In this document: piece after piece, positions 8,178 to 17,699 of the stretch
Layout of the letters: the number at the start of each line of letters is the position of its first letter
How positions within the stretch are numbered: position 1 is the stretch's first letter
Assembly: GCF_004833285.1 (NCBI RefSeq)
Contig: NZ_STFG01000005.1
Coordinates: forward strand, 78,534 to 142,533
Length of the DNA: 64,000 nucleotides
DNA from: Lampropedia puyangensis
GTDB taxonomy: Bacteria > Pseudomonadota > Gammaproteobacteria > Burkholderiales > Burkholderiaceae_C
Reading direction: 5' to 3'
The notes under the pieces: model-generated
Seen by the model: only the letters and a program-made list of their open reading frames with translations
Databases searched by the model: none
What the model was told of the DNA's origin: nothing
Translations under genes and position numbers: made by a program

Positions 8178-9266
8178 ATGAATTACTGGAGTGATGGCCT
8201 TGACCTGCTCGATCCTTATGTTCCTGGCGAGCAGCCCCGCGTCAACAATTTGATCAAGCTCAATACCAACGAAAATCCTTATGGCCCATCACCACGGGTG
8301 ATTGAGGCGGCTGCGCAGGCTGCCCAGCAAGGACTTGAGCGCTACCCTGATCCGCTTTCCATGGCGCTACGTGAGACAGTGGCAACCCACCATAGCGCAG
8401 CGGGTTTGAATAGCGGCCATATTTTCGTTGGCAATGGTTCTGACGAGGTTTTGGCCCACGCCTTTCGGGCGTTTTTTGTGCGTGGTGCACTTCCTTTGGT
8501 GATGCCTGACATCAGCTACAGCTTTTATAAGGTGTATTGCAGTTTGTTTGGTATTGAGACCAAACAAGTGCCGTTGCGCAAAGACTGGTCCATCGCGATC
8601 GAGGACTATTTAGCCATTGATCCAGCGCAGTGCGCCGGCGTGGTGATCGCCAACCCGAATGCCCCAACTGGCATGGCCTTGCCGTTGGCCGATATCGAGC
8701 GCTTGCTGCAGCACTTCAGTCAGCAAGTCGTGCTGGTCGATGAGGCGTATGTGGATTTTGGGGCTGAATCGGCGGTGTCCTTGGTGCAGCGTTATTCGAA
8801 TTTGCTGGTCGTGCACACCTTGTCCAAAGCCTGGGCTTTGGCGGGATTGCGTGTTGGCGTCGCATTTGCGCAGGCAGGCTTGGTCGATGGCCTGACTCGC
8901 GTCAAAGACAGCTTCAACTCCTACCCGCTGGGCCGCATGGCGCAAGCCGGTGCGAAGGCCGCGTTTGAAGATTTTGCCTACTACCAAGGCACCTTGGCCC
9001 AAGTGGTGCAAACCCGTGAGCACTTGGTGGCGCAGCTGGCCCTGCGCGGTTTTGAGGTATTGCCCTCCAAAGCCAACTTTATTTTTGCGCGCCACCCGGC
9101 GCACAGCGGAGCGGCCTTGATGGCCGGTTTGCGTGAGCGCAATGTCTTGGTGCGCCATTTTGCCAAGCCGCGCCTGGAAAACCATTTGCGCATCACGATT
9201 GGCACCGATGCCCAGGCCCAGGCCTTGCTCGATGCCTTGGATGCGGTGCTGGCCAAAGCGGCCTGA
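8178..9266 (+). CDS. hisC: Histidinol-phosphate aminotransferase-like enzyme
   Basis: A 362-residue fold-type I PLP enzyme. Marks are IKLNTNENPYGPSPRV (residues about 26-41), GNGSDEVL, ANPNAPTG near 160, the VDEAYVDFG strand and the PLP lysine in HTLSKAWALAGLRVG (about 215). The LNTNENPYGPSP signature favours HisC over threonine-phosphate decarboxylase, a related enzyme of cobalamin synthesis, which usually has a shorter NINP-type motif. Its position after a CbiB-like gene nevertheless leaves the second role open. No other histidine gene is nearby, so it may be a second HisC copy. Confidence 0.85.
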   Translation: MNYWSDGLDLLDPYVPGEQPRVNNLIKLNTNENPYGPSPRVIEAAAQAAQQGLERYPDPLSMALRETVATHHSAAGLNSGHIFVGNGSDEVLAHAFRAFFVRGALPLVMPDISYSFYKVYCSLFGIETKQVPLRKDWSIAIEDYLAIDPAQCAGVVIANPNAPTGMALPLADIERLLQHFSQQVVLVDEAYVDFGAESAVSLVQRYSNLLVVHTLSKAWALAGLRVGVAFAQAGLVDGLTRVKDSFNSYPLGRMAQAGAKAAFEDFAYYQGTLAQVVQTREHLVAQLALRGFEVLPSKANFIFARHPAHSGAALMAGLRERNVLVRHFAKPRLENHLRITIGTDAQAQALLDALDAVLAKAA

Positions 9267-9285
9267 TCCATTGCACATTGAAAAC

Positions 9286-9549
9286 ATGCCACGCTTCACA
9301 GTCGCCCTTGGTTGGTTTCTGCAAATTGCAGGCGTCTTGCTGATGCCCTTGTTTGTTGCGGGCAGCTTTTATTTGTTTGCACTGGGCTGCGGCATGAGCA
9401 CCACGGGCTGTAGGCTCACTGCCGGGCAGCGGTTCATGCAGTTGGCCTTTTCGAGTGAGTCCTGGTGGTTTTGGGGCGTGTTGCTGTTGCTGGCTGCAAT
9501 GGTCTGGCTGGGCTATTACTTGCGCGCCAAGGCGCGACTGGCGCACTGA
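9286..9549 (+). CDS. Small two-helix membrane protein
   Basis: An 87-residue protein with hydrophobic segments at about residues 5-30 and 58-77 and a short Cys-containing loop between (GCGMSTTGCRLTAGQ). It is not recognised as a named family. It starts 19 bases after the HisC-like gene on the same strand. The frame is also open upstream into hisC, but the ATG at 9286 gives a sensible N-terminal helix. The 174 bases after it hold only a weak TGCCAGG/CCTGGCA hairpin (9679-9705) before the convergent phosphatase gene. Confidence 0.55.
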   Translation: MPRFTVALGWFLQIAGVLLMPLFVAGSFYLFALGCGMSTTGCRLTAGQRFMQLAFSSESWWFWGVLLLLAAMVWLGYYLRAKARLAH

Positions 9550-9723
9550 AGGAGCGTCGCGGTGCTTGCGTCCGTGATCACGCCAAGCGCGTGCGCTTAG
9601 ATCTTCAACACGCTCTTGGCCAATCCATCCGATCGGTCGTTGGTATTAAAGCATCCCCGGCAGGCCTGCATTGGACCATGCCAGGGTGGTGCTAGTATCC
9701 TGGCACTTTAACGCGTGAACGCT

Positions 9724-11460
9724 TTATCCCAGCATGCTGGCCGTGTGCAGCTGCTGCGCTTGGTAATTGCGCGATTTCACGGTGTCCACCGCATGCCAGG
9801 AGCCAGTCGCCGCTTCTGGGGTGAACTCCATCAGCAAAAAACCGCGTTTTTGCGTCTCCAGGAATTTCAAGCTGTCAATCACTCCCAAAAAGGCTTGCTG
9901 AATCAAGGCCGGGTCAATGCCGCTCAAATACGCCTCAAAGCCAGGCGAGCTGACGCTGCTGGTGGCAAATTCTTCGCCGACTTTGGTCGTGCCATCCAGC
10001 AGTATCAAATCACTGTGCCAGGCGTTGTGCGTGTCACCGGCCAGCACCACCAGCGGTTTGCCCAATTGGTAGGCGGTTTGGAAAATGGCTTCACGCGCGG
10101 CCGGGTAGCCATCCCAAGCATCGAGGTTGTAGCCGATTTTCGGGTTGAGGCTAGGGTCCAACAGAGCTGCTTGTTCGGGAGTTAGCAACTGCGGCGCTTG
10201 GGCGGCAGTGGCTTTGGCGGTCAGATACGCTTGAATTGCGGCAATGGCTGCCTGCTGGGCGGTCGCATCCATGTTCTCGGCATTGAGATGTTGCAAGATC
10301 GAGGCCGGAAACTCCATGCGTGCCATCAAAACTTGCTGGCCCAGGACCTGCCAGGTGGCGTTGGAGTTTTGCAACTGCTGTGCCAGCCAGGCCTGCTGTT
10401 CCTGGCCAATCATTTGGCGCGTTGGTGAGACCAGCTCCGCTTGCGCTTGTGCGGCGGTAGCCGGGTTGGCCAAGTCGGAGATCGACACCGGCTCGTTACG
10501 GGCCGTCAGGCGGGTCTCCAGCATGTGTAGCGAGAGCAAATTGCCAAAATCAAAGCTGCGCCAGATCTTGCTTTGCACGCCACTCGCATCCAGTCGAATC
10601 GGCATCCATTCGTGGTAGGCCTTGAGCGCGGCCGCCACGCGCTGAGCATAGGAGCCCTCGGTGGCTTTGTTGTGGTTTTCTGCGCCGTCGGTCCAGGCAT
10701 CGTTGGCGATTTCGTGGTCGTCCCAGATGGCAATCATCGGCATGCTGGCATGCAGTTGCTTCAAATCTGGATCAGTGCGGTACTGTGCATAGCGTCGGCG
10801 GTAGTCATCCAAGCTGATAATTTCGTGTGGCGGCTCCACCATGCGGTTCAATGCCTGAGCATCTTGCGAAGCGTAACCGCCAGCTTCATATTCGTACAGA
10901 TAATCGCCTAAGTGCAGCGCGTACTCAGCGCCGCTGCGGCGTGCTTCGGCATACACGTGAAAGTACCCTGCGGGGTAATTGGAGCAACTGAGTACGGCCA
11001 GCTTCACATTCTGCACGCCTGCTGCTGGCAGGGTTCGGGTTTGCCCGACGGGAGATAGGTTGCTGCCATGGCGAAAACGGAAAAAATATGAAGTGCCTGG
11101 GCGTAGCCCTGTGGCATCGACTTTCGTGGTGTGGCTTTGACTTGCCGCAGCAGTTGTCTTGCCTTGGCTGACAATCGTTGTGAATCCCGCGTCGGTTGCG
11201 ATCTCCCAAGTGAGCTCTACATCGTCTGAGATAGCATCAAAATCACCGTACTTGGCATGGGTCCAAAGTACCACTCGATCAGAAAGTGGGTCTCCGCTGG
11301 CAACTCCATAACGGAAAGAAATAGGGACTGCTGAGGAGGAGGCGTCATCGTCCTCAGAGCCAGCGCCGCATGCAGACAGGACACTGCCTGCAGCCAGCGC
11401 TGTGGAAATAGAGCTCAGGCGAATAATGAATGTGCGGCGGTTCGTGGAGGACTTGGCCAT
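9724..11460 (-). CDS. phoD: Alkaline phosphatase D (PhoD) family phosphodiesterase/phosphatase
   Basis: A 578-residue exported protein. The N-terminus has a twin Arg (NRRTFIIRL), a hydrophobic stretch and an LSAC lipobox near residue 30, so it may be a Tat-exported lipoprotein. A PhoD N-terminal beta domain (FRYGVASGDPLSDRVVLWT) leads to the metallophosphatase core with LHLGDYLYEY, IWDDHEIANDAW and LAGDTHNAWHSDL, which carry the expected metal ligands. PhoD enzymes act on phosphomono- and diesters outside the cytoplasm, using Ca2+ and Fe3+. It is transcribed convergently with the small membrane gene and divergently from ligE. No clear Pho box was recognised upstream. Confidence 0.9.
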   Translation of the reverse strand: MAKSSTNRRTFIIRLSSISTALAAGSVLSACGAGSEDDDASSSAVPISFRYGVASGDPLSDRVVLWTHAKYGDFDAISDDVELTWEIATDAGFTTIVSQGKTTAAASQSHTTKVDATGLRPGTSYFFRFRHGSNLSPVGQTRTLPAAGVQNVKLAVLSCSNYPAGYFHVYAEARRSGAEYALHLGDYLYEYEAGGYASQDAQALNRMVEPPHEIISLDDYRRRYAQYRTDPDLKQLHASMPMIAIWDDHEIANDAWTDGAENHNKATEGSYAQRVAAALKAYHEWMPIRLDASGVQSKIWRSFDFGNLLSLHMLETRLTARNEPVSISDLANPATAAQAQAELVSPTRQMIGQEQQAWLAQQLQNSNATWQVLGQQVLMARMEFPASILQHLNAENMDATAQQAAIAAIQAYLTAKATAAQAPQLLTPEQAALLDPSLNPKIGYNLDAWDGYPAAREAIFQTAYQLGKPLVVLAGDTHNAWHSDLILLDGTTKVGEEFATSSVSSPGFEAYLSGIDPALIQQAFLGVIDSLKFLETQKRGFLLMEFTPEAATGSWHAVDTVKSRNYQAQQLHTASMLG

Positions 11461-11623
11461 CGTGGATTTCCTTGGGATGTATTGGATTTGGCGTCAACCG
11501 CATCAATTTAAGGAGCCTGTATGTCACCGGTTTGACAGTCGATTGAATAAGCGCAGAAACCCCGCTGGGTGTTTGTTTCAATAGCCGTTCACAACTCTTG
11601 AGTGAACAGTGAGGAGACAAACC

Positions 11624-12535
11624 ATGCAGTGCGGTCCAAAACATGTTGATGTCCTGAGGTGTTTTCTTTTTTGCGGTTGGATGATTTGGGCTGTATCGCA
11701 AAGCATTGACGCCTATGCCAAAGAGGTTGCTCCGGTGGCAGAGGAGATCTCGCCCACGCTAGCCAATGCATTCCACCCAGGTGTGGCGCTTGATCAATAT
11801 TGGGTGAGTGAGAAGTACGATGGCATTCGCGCTATCTGGAACGGCCGACAGCTGATCAGCCGCCAAGGTTTGGTGATTGCAGCGCCTGCATGGTTTACCG
11901 CGCAATGGCCTTCGCAACCTATGGATGGCGAGTTGTGGGCCGGGCGAGGGCGCTTTGAGTGGGTTCAATCCACTGTGGCAAGTGCATCTCCGCAAGAGAT
12001 GCAATGGAAAAAAATGCGTTATATGGTTTTTGACATGCCACTTCACCCCGGTTTGTTCACTGCACGCCAGCAAGCATTGCAGGAGTTGGTAAATACCATC
12101 AACCAACCATGGGTGCAATGGGCGCCGCAGTGGCAGGTAGATAGCCATCAGCAGTTGCATGCTCAGCTGCGGAGGATGACCGCGCAGGGGGCTGAAGGTC
12201 TGATGTTGCGCCGCGCCAATGCGCCTTATCGCGGAGGGCGCAGTGATGATCTGATTAAATTAAAAACGACAGAAGATGCAGAGGCTGTTGTCGTTGGTTA
12301 TGTGCCTGGAAAAGGCAAATATGAGGGAATGACTGGCGCTTTGGTCGTGGCGATGCCCAGTGGCCAGACCTTTCGCATAGGCAGTGGGTTAAGCGATGTT
12401 TTGCGGGCGCAGCCGCCAGCCATTGGAAGTGTGATCAGCTACAAGCACAATGGTTGGCATGCCAGTGGTCTACCGCGTTTTGCACGCTTTTGGCGAGTGC
12501 GTGAAGGGGCTTCTGACGTAGCAAAAGCGCCTTGA
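11624..12535 (+). CDS. ligE: Exported ATP-dependent DNA ligase (LigE type)
   Basis: A 303-residue minimal ATP-dependent ligase. The nucleotidyltransferase motifs are present: I, SEKYDGIRA with adenylated Lys64; III, DGELWAGRGRF near 105; IV, EGLMLRR near 190; V, DLIKLKTTEDAEAVVVGY near 208. A short OB domain with YKHNGWHASGLPRF ends the protein. There is no extra DNA-binding domain. The N-terminus has a hydrophobic stretch (residues about 10-30) ending at an AYA-type signal peptidase site, predicting periplasmic location. AGGAGA precedes the ATG. LigE-type enzymes are linked to DNA uptake in Neisseria and relatives; no competence gene lies beside it here. Confidence 0.9.
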   Translation: MQCGPKHVDVLRCFLFCGWMIWAVSQSIDAYAKEVAPVAEEISPTLANAFHPGVALDQYWVSEKYDGIRAIWNGRQLISRQGLVIAAPAWFTAQWPSQPMDGELWAGRGRFEWVQSTVASASPQEMQWKKMRYMVFDMPLHPGLFTARQQALQELVNTINQPWVQWAPQWQVDSHQQLHAQLRRMTAQGAEGLMLRRANAPYRGGRSDDLIKLKTTEDAEAVVVGYVPGKGKYEGMTGALVVAMPSGQTFRIGSGLSDVLRAQPPAIGSVISYKHNGWHASGLPRFARFWRVREGASDVAKAP

Positions 12536-12552
12536 TTAGCTTCGAATGAAAC

Positions 12553-12582
12553 GCTCCTAGTCAACGCGCATTGACTAGGAGC
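12553..12582. terminator. Stem-loop between convergent ligE and Rieske gene
   Basis: A perfect 12-bp stem GCTCCTAGTCAA/TTGACTAGGAGC with a CGCGCA loop lies between two convergent genes. There is no T run on either side, so intrinsic termination is uncertain, but its position fits an end-of-transcript structure. Confidence 0.55.
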
Positions 12583-12617
12583 AGGCGGTCACTTCGCTGC
12601 CTTGCGTGAGACGGGAT

Positions 12618-13748
12618 TTACCCCTCAAACGCCATGGTGCGGCGATACCATTCGTGGAAGTGCTGCATTCCATCTTCCATGGGGCTTTGGTAAGGACCTA
12701 CTTCGTTGTCGCCGCGCTCAAACAATGCTCGCCGACCTGCATCCATGCGTTCGCCAATTTCATCGTCTTCAATGGCTGTTTCCATGTAGGCCGCACGTTG
12801 GGCTTCAACGAATTCACGCTCGAAGGCCACAATTTCTTCGGGGTAATAGAACTCCACCACATTCATGGTTTTGTCTACGCCCATCGGGTGCAGGGTAGAG
12901 ACCGTTAGCACATGGGGATACCACTCGATCATGATGTGCGGATAGTAGGTCAGCCAGATGGCCCCGTGCGAAGGCACCTTGCCGTCGTTGTATTGGAGCA
13001 GCACTTCATGCCAACGACGATACACATCGCTGCCAGATTGTTGCAGGGCATTGGCAACGCCTACTGTTTGTACCGAATAATCTTTGCCAAATTCCCATTT
13101 CAGGTCATCACAGGTCACAAAGTTGCCAAGACCTGGGTGGAAGGGGCCGACGTGGTAGTCCTCTAAGTACACCTCAATGAAGGTTTTCCAGTTGTAGTTG
13201 CAGACGTGCATTTCCACGTGGTCTAGCGCAAAACCTTCAAAATTCAGGGCGTGCTTTGGGCCCAGTTGGGCCAAATCAGCAGCAATGTCGCGGCCATTGT
13301 CTTCAAACAGCAACCCATTCCATGTTTGCAACGGATACTGATTCAGGTTCAGGCATGGATCCTGCGGAAAGTGTGGTGCACCCAGTAGGTCTCCACCTTC
13401 GCTGTATGTCCAGCGGTGCAGAGGGCAGACGATATTACCCGCAGCGCTGCCTTTTTGGTTGCGTTGCAAGCTGCCTCGTCCATTGAGCATGATGGCTTGG
13501 CGATGGCGGCAAACGTTGGAGATGAGTTTGATGGAGCCATCGCGCTGGCGCAACAAAGCGCGACCTTGATTTTCATGCGCGAGCGTGAAGTAGTCGCCCG
13601 CTTCAGGGACGGCAAGTTGGTGCCCCACGTAGCGGGGCCCGTGCTGGAAGATGGTCTCCAACTCGCGCTGTAAAAGCGCCTCATCGAAATAGCTGGAAAC
13701 TGGTAGTTGGCTTTTGGCCTGCTGCAGTTGAAGACTTAAATCAGACAT
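12618..13748 (-). CDS. Rieske-type ring-hydroxylating oxygenase alpha subunit
   Basis: A 376-residue protein. The Rieske [2Fe-2S] ligands are in SNVCRHRQ (about residue 80) and NIVCPLHRWTYSEGG (about 108). The catalytic domain contains EDYHVGPFHPGL (about 195-207), the usual two His of the mononuclear iron site. The substrate cannot be inferred; similar proteins act on aromatic acids, quaternary amines or related compounds. No ferredoxin, reductase or beta subunit gene is adjacent, so electrons must come from elsewhere. A terminator-like hairpin stands between this gene and any promoter upstream. Confidence 0.85.
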   Translation of the reverse strand: MSDLSLQLQQAKSQLPVSSYFDEALLQRELETIFQHGPRYVGHQLAVPEAGDYFTLAHENQGRALLRQRDGSIKLISNVCRHRQAIMLNGRGSLQRNQKGSAAGNIVCPLHRWTYSEGGDLLGAPHFPQDPCLNLNQYPLQTWNGLLFEDNGRDIAADLAQLGPKHALNFEGFALDHVEMHVCNYNWKTFIEVYLEDYHVGPFHPGLGNFVTCDDLKWEFGKDYSVQTVGVANALQQSGSDVYRRWHEVLLQYNDGKVPSHGAIWLTYYPHIMIEWYPHVLTVSTLHPMGVDKTMNVVEFYYPEEIVAFEREFVEAQRAAYMETAIEDDEIGERMDAGRRALFERGDNEVGPYQSPMEDGMQHFHEWYRRTMAFEG

Positions 13749-13806
13749 TTCATCCTGACCTAAAGACCCCCCACAGGGGCGCGCGCTGTTGTTATCGAGT
13801 GCGCAA

Positions 13807-13849
13807 TGGAAAAAAACAAGCCGGCATGGTCCAAGAAAAACCGCCGGCT
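13807..13849 (-). terminator. Terminator-like hairpin in leader of the Rieske gene
   Basis: Read on the minus strand, AGCCGGC, a 17-base loop and GCCGGCT are followed by TG and then seven T. It faces the same way as the Rieske gene and lies about 60-100 bases before its start. The remaining 386-base gap 13749-14134 shows no other gene; it must also hold the xseB promoter. Confidence 0.5.
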
Positions 13850-14134
13850 GCGAAAGGAGTGTGATTCTAGCAGTAGTGCTGGCAATAGGGAGATTGTTGA
13901 GTTTGCTGACTGTGAATTGTCATATTGACGGGTATTTGTGAAGAGGTGTGCATGCATATAGCCCCTTGTGCCGCTTTGGCGTTGATTGTTTGCGCATTGC
14001 ATGGGTGTATTGGGGCCGCTGATGGTCCAGTAGGGTTGTCTGTTCCTGTATGAGCAATGAATCCCGTAAAATGGCCCGTTTTATCCAAATGCATGGCGAG
14101 TGGGCATTGAGGGCTTATTTCCCCATGTTTTTTT

Positions 14135-14362
14135 ATGGTTACAAAATCCAAAAAAATTGAGCCTGCTACCTACGAGGCGGCTTTGCAAGAGTTGGAGCAG
14201 TTGTTGGTGCAAATTGAAAGTGGTGCCTTGCCCCTAGATCAATTGCTCACAGGCTATCAGCGGGGTGCAGAATTATTGGCGTTTTGCCGTTCTAGGCTTG
14301 AGGCGGTGCAAACACAGATTCAAGTGTTAGATGCGAATCTCAGCCAGCCTTTGGGTGAGTAG
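14135..14362 (+). CDS. xseB: Exodeoxyribonuclease VII small subunit
   Basis: A 75-residue protein with the XseB signature [32 protein letters not shown] split over residues 13-44, followed by [12 protein letters not shown]. It is the small, helical-hairpin subunit that binds the large subunit XseA; exonuclease VII degrades single-stranded DNA from both ends. As in many proteobacteria it stands upstream of ispA and dxs and apart from xseA. A weak GGAG/CTCC hairpin with six T (about 14380-14402) follows it. Confidence 0.93.
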   Translation: MVTKSKKIEPATYEAALQELEQLLVQIESGALPLDQLLTGYQRGAELLAFCRSRLEAVQTQIQVLDANLSQPLGE

Positions 14363-14527
14363 GCATACTGAGTTTCCAGGGAGGGGGAACGCTCCTTTTT
14401 TACACCTTATGGCGACCGCATCTTTTTTTGCTGGTGTATAGGCTTGAATGCCTGGGCCGTCTCGGGCGCGTATGTCCTTTAGTTGGATTGCTGACTCATG
14501 CCAGCTACCAAGAGTACGTAGAAGTAC

Positions 14528-15577
14528 ATGCTACCGCCATTCCTTTGCTGTTTTAGAAAGACTGTTTTGAACCTCTCTGTCGCTTCCATTTCTACAGCAC
14601 CAGATCTTGCTGCTAGCAATACTGCTGCAGCCACCAATTTTGCTGTCTGGCTGGACACGCATTTACGCCATATTGAGCAATCCCTTGAACGATTTGTGTT
14701 GCCACAGCCGCCTGCTGATTTGCAGGGATTGGCCCAAGCCATGCAATATGCCGTTCTGGGCGGCGGCAAACGTTTGCGGGGGCTTCTGGCGTTGGCTGCG
14801 CAGCAGGCGGTGGCACAGCAAGTGGCAGATCAAAACGCACTCCCTTCTATTACCAATGCGGCCACGCGGGCGGCATGTGCGGTTGAGTTGATCCACGCCT
14901 ATTCCCTCGTTCATGACGACATGCCTTGTATGGACAACGATGTCCTGCGCAGAGGCAAGCCCACCGTGCACGTCCAGTTTGGAGAGGCCACTGCGTTACT
15001 GGCAGGGGATGCTATGCAAGCATTGGCCTTTGAACTGTTGACCGAGGAAGAACTGCCCGAGAGCCCTGCTGCTATTTCTCCTTGCGTTCAGGCGAGACTG
15101 TGCCGTCTGTTGGCTCAAGCCTCGGGGCCTGCCGGAATGGCAGGCGGGCAAGCGATTGATTTGGACCATGTGGGCAAAAGCATGTCGCAAGTGCAACTGC
15201 AGCGCATGCATGAATTAAAAACCGGTGCTTTGCTGAAAGGCAGTGTGTTGATGGGCGTACACAGTGTTCCGAACGTGCCAGCGTCCATCGCGGAGGCGCT
15301 GCATGCCTACGGACACGCGCTGGGTCTGGCTTTTCAAGTGGTCGATGACATTTTGGATGCGACGGCTGACTCGGTCACACTAGGAAAAACAGCGGGTAAA
15401 GACGCTGCCGACAACAAGCCTACCTATGTGTCCATCATGGGGGTTGATGCTGCCAAGGCGTATGCCAAGCAATTGCACCAGCAGGCCTATGCGGCCTTAG
15501 CGCACAGCGGTTTAAGCGCAGACAGCTGTATGGCTTTGCGCGGATTGGCGGACCTCGTCATAGAACGTTCTTACTGA
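14528..15577 (+). CDS. ispA: Farnesyl diphosphate synthase / polyprenyl synthetase
   Basis: A trans-isoprenyl diphosphate synthase that condenses IPP with DMAPP/GPP. The first Asp-rich motif is HDDMPCMDND and the second is VVDDILDATAD, with GGGKRLRG upstream binding IPP. The frame from ATG 14528 gives 349 residues, about 50 more than usual; the first 40-45 residues are not conserved in appearance and no good ribosome site precedes this ATG, so a TTG at 14567 or another internal start is possible. It shares a strand and likely a transcript with xseB and dxs, so isoprenoid precursor supply and use are linked. Confidence 0.93.
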   Translation: MLPPFLCCFRKTVLNLSVASISTAPDLAASNTAAATNFAVWLDTHLRHIEQSLERFVLPQPPADLQGLAQAMQYAVLGGGKRLRGLLALAAQQAVAQQVADQNALPSITNAATRAACAVELIHAYSLVHDDMPCMDNDVLRRGKPTVHVQFGEATALLAGDAMQALAFELLTEEELPESPAAISPCVQARLCRLLAQASGPAGMAGGQAIDLDHVGKSMSQVQLQRMHELKTGALLKGSVLMGVHSVPNVPASIAEALHAYGHALGLAFQVVDDILDATADSVTLGKTAGKDAADNKPTYVSIMGVDAAKAYAKQLHQQAYAALAHSGLSADSCMALRGLADLVIERSY

Positions 15578-15673
15578 GGTGTAATGGCCGTGCGAGGCCA
15601 TTGTGCAGTTGCTGCGCGCCAATCATTTCCTGACATGGCTTGATAAAGCCCGATAAAGACAACAAGCTCCATC

Positions 15674-17596
15674 ATGACAAGCTCAGACTCTTCAAACGAT
15701 TCGTACGGATTACTCAAAACGATCAACAGCCCGAGCGACTTGCGCAAACTGCCACGAGAAAAGCTCAAGCCACTGGCTGATCAGTTGCGTGCGTTTGTGC
15801 TCGACAGTGTCTCTAAAACCGGTGGGCACTTGAGTTCTAACCTGGGCACGGTGGAGTTGACAGTGGCTTTGCACTATGTCTTCCAAACGCCTGAAGATCG
15901 ATTGGTCTGGGATGTGGGGCATCAAACCTATCCACACAAAATTCTGACCGGGCGGCGCGATCAAATGGCGACGCTGCGTCAGTGGGAGGGGCTGTCAGGT
16001 TTCCCATTGCGCACAGAAAGCGAATACGACACTTTTGGCACCGCCCATTCGAGTACCAGTATCTCGGCTGCCTTTGGCATGGCACAAGCGGCTGCCTTAA
16101 AAGGTGAAAACCGCTGGGCCGTTGCCATTATTGGTGATGGGGCGATGACTGCAGGCATGGCGTTTGAAGCACTGAACAATGCTGGCGTTGCAGACAAAGG
16201 GCGCTTGCTCGTCATCTTGAATGACAACGACATGAGCATTAGCCCGCCAGTGGGGGCGCTGAACCGTTATCTGGCGCAACTGATGAGCGGGCAGTTTTAC
16301 GCGGCGGCCAAAAATGTGGGCAAAACCGTGCTCAAGCCAGTTCCCCCGTTGTTTGAATTGGCCAAACGTTTTGAGCAGCAGGCCAAAGGGATGGTGGTGC
16401 CTGCAACCTTGTTTGAGAAGTTTGGCTTCAATTATGTTGGGCCTATTGATGGGCATGATCTGGAGTCACTGATTCCGACATTGGAGAATTTGCGTCAGCT
16501 CGATGGCCCCCAGTTTTTGCATGTGGTGACGAAAAAAGGTCGAGGCTACAAACGGGCCGAAGCGGACCCTATCGCCTACCATGGACCTTCCAAGTTTGAT
16601 CCTGCTGTGGGCATTGTCAAACCCAGTACAGCACCTAAGCAAACCTTTACGCAGGTCTTTGGCCGCTGGCTATGCGACATGGCTGGGCACGACCAGCGAT
16701 TGATTGGAATTACCCCCGCGATGCGTGAAGGCTCAGGCATGGTGGAGTTTCATCAACGCTTTCCCGCTCGCTATTACGACGTGGGTATTGCGGAGCAGCA
16801 TGCGGTGACCTTTGCCGCTGGTATGGCTACCGAAGGGCTTAAGCCAGTGGTGGCTATTTACTCAACGTTTTTGCAACGCGCTTACGACCAGCTCATTCAC
16901 GATGTGGCACTGCAAAATCTGCCCGTCGTATTTGCGCTGGATCGTGCTGGTCTGGTTGGGGCCGATGGTGCAACCCACGCCGGAGCCTACGACATTCCAT
17001 TTGTGCGCTGCATTCCTAATATGGCTATGGCATGCCCTGCCGATGAGCGTGAATGCAGACAGTTGCTTTCCACCGCGTATGCCCAAAACCATCCTGTTTG
17101 TGTGCGTTACCCTAGGGGGGCAGGCGTAGGGGTTGAGCCGTTAGACGATTTGCAGTCTTTGCCATATGGCAAGGCAGAAGTGCGTCGTACTTTGGATGTG
17201 AGCCTGCTGCAAGAAAGGCAGCCACGCACCGCCATTTTGGCGTTTGGAACATTGCTTTACCCTGCGTTGACGGCAGCCGAGGCATTGAACGCCACTGTGG
17301 TGAATATGCGATGGGCTAAACCCTTGGATGAGCAGCTGCTGCAGTTGATCGCCCAGCAGCACGATATTTTAGTGACACTGGAAGAAGGCGCCATCATGGG
17401 GGGCGCAGGTAGCGCTGTGCTGGAGGCTTTGCAGCGGGCCGGAATCTCTAAACCAGTGTTGCAACTGGGTTTGCAAGATGCCTTCATCGCACATGGTGAT
17501 CCTGCCAAGCTTTTGGCGATGCAGGGTTTGGATGCCGCTGGTATTGAAGCGAGTGTGCGTCAGTTCTGGTTGGCAAAAAACAGCCAGTCAAATTAA
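15674..17596 (+). CDS. dxs: 1-deoxy-D-xylulose-5-phosphate synthase
   Basis: A 640-residue TPP enzyme that joins pyruvate and glyceraldehyde 3-phosphate, the first step of the MEP pathway. Visible marks are [36 protein letters not shown], the TPP/Mg motif [18 protein letters not shown] with NDNDMSIS, and in the pyrimidine domain [16 protein letters not shown]. Length is normal. It begins about 96 bases after ispA and ends at a strong terminator. It needs the cofactor whose synthesis starts with ThiC elsewhere in the window. Confidence 0.97.
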   Translation: MTSSDSSNDSYGLLKTINSPSDLRKLPREKLKPLADQLRAFVLDSVSKTGGHLSSNLGTVELTVALHYVFQTPEDRLVWDVGHQTYPHKILTGRRDQMATLRQWEGLSGFPLRTESEYDTFGTAHSSTSISAAFGMAQAAALKGENRWAVAIIGDGAMTAGMAFEALNNAGVADKGRLLVILNDNDMSISPPVGALNRYLAQLMSGQFYAAAKNVGKTVLKPVPPLFELAKRFEQQAKGMVVPATLFEKFGFNYVGPIDGHDLESLIPTLENLRQLDGPQFLHVVTKKGRGYKRAEADPIAYHGPSKFDPAVGIVKPSTAPKQTFTQVFGRWLCDMAGHDQRLIGITPAMREGSGMVEFHQRFPARYYDVGIAEQHAVTFAAGMATEGLKPVVAIYSTFLQRAYDQLIHDVALQNLPVVFALDRAGLVGADGATHAGAYDIPFVRCIPNMAMACPADERECRQLLSTAYAQNHPVCVRYPRGAGVGVEPLDDLQSLPYGKAEVRRTLDVSLLQERQPRTAILAFGTLLYPALTAAEALNATVVNMRWAKPLDEQLLQLIAQQHDILVTLEEGAIMGGAGSAVLEALQRAGISKPVLQLGLQDAFIAHGDPAKLLAMQGLDAAGIEASVRQFWLAKNSQSN

Positions 17597-17616
17597 ACGC
17601 TGTACAGGAAAATGTG

Positions 17617-17651
17617 AAAGCCCCATGCAGTCTCTGCTGCATGGGGCTTTT
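17617..17651 (+). terminator. Rho-independent terminator after dxs
   Basis: A perfect 14-bp stem AAAGCCCCATGCAG/CTGCATGGGGCTTT with a TCTCTG loop. The A and T ends let it work for transcripts from both sides, which suits its place between convergent genes. Confidence 0.85.
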
Positions 17652-17699
17652 ACGCTTTTTGAAGCGTGCGTAGCATTCCTTCAGTGCCTGAAGGTCACT

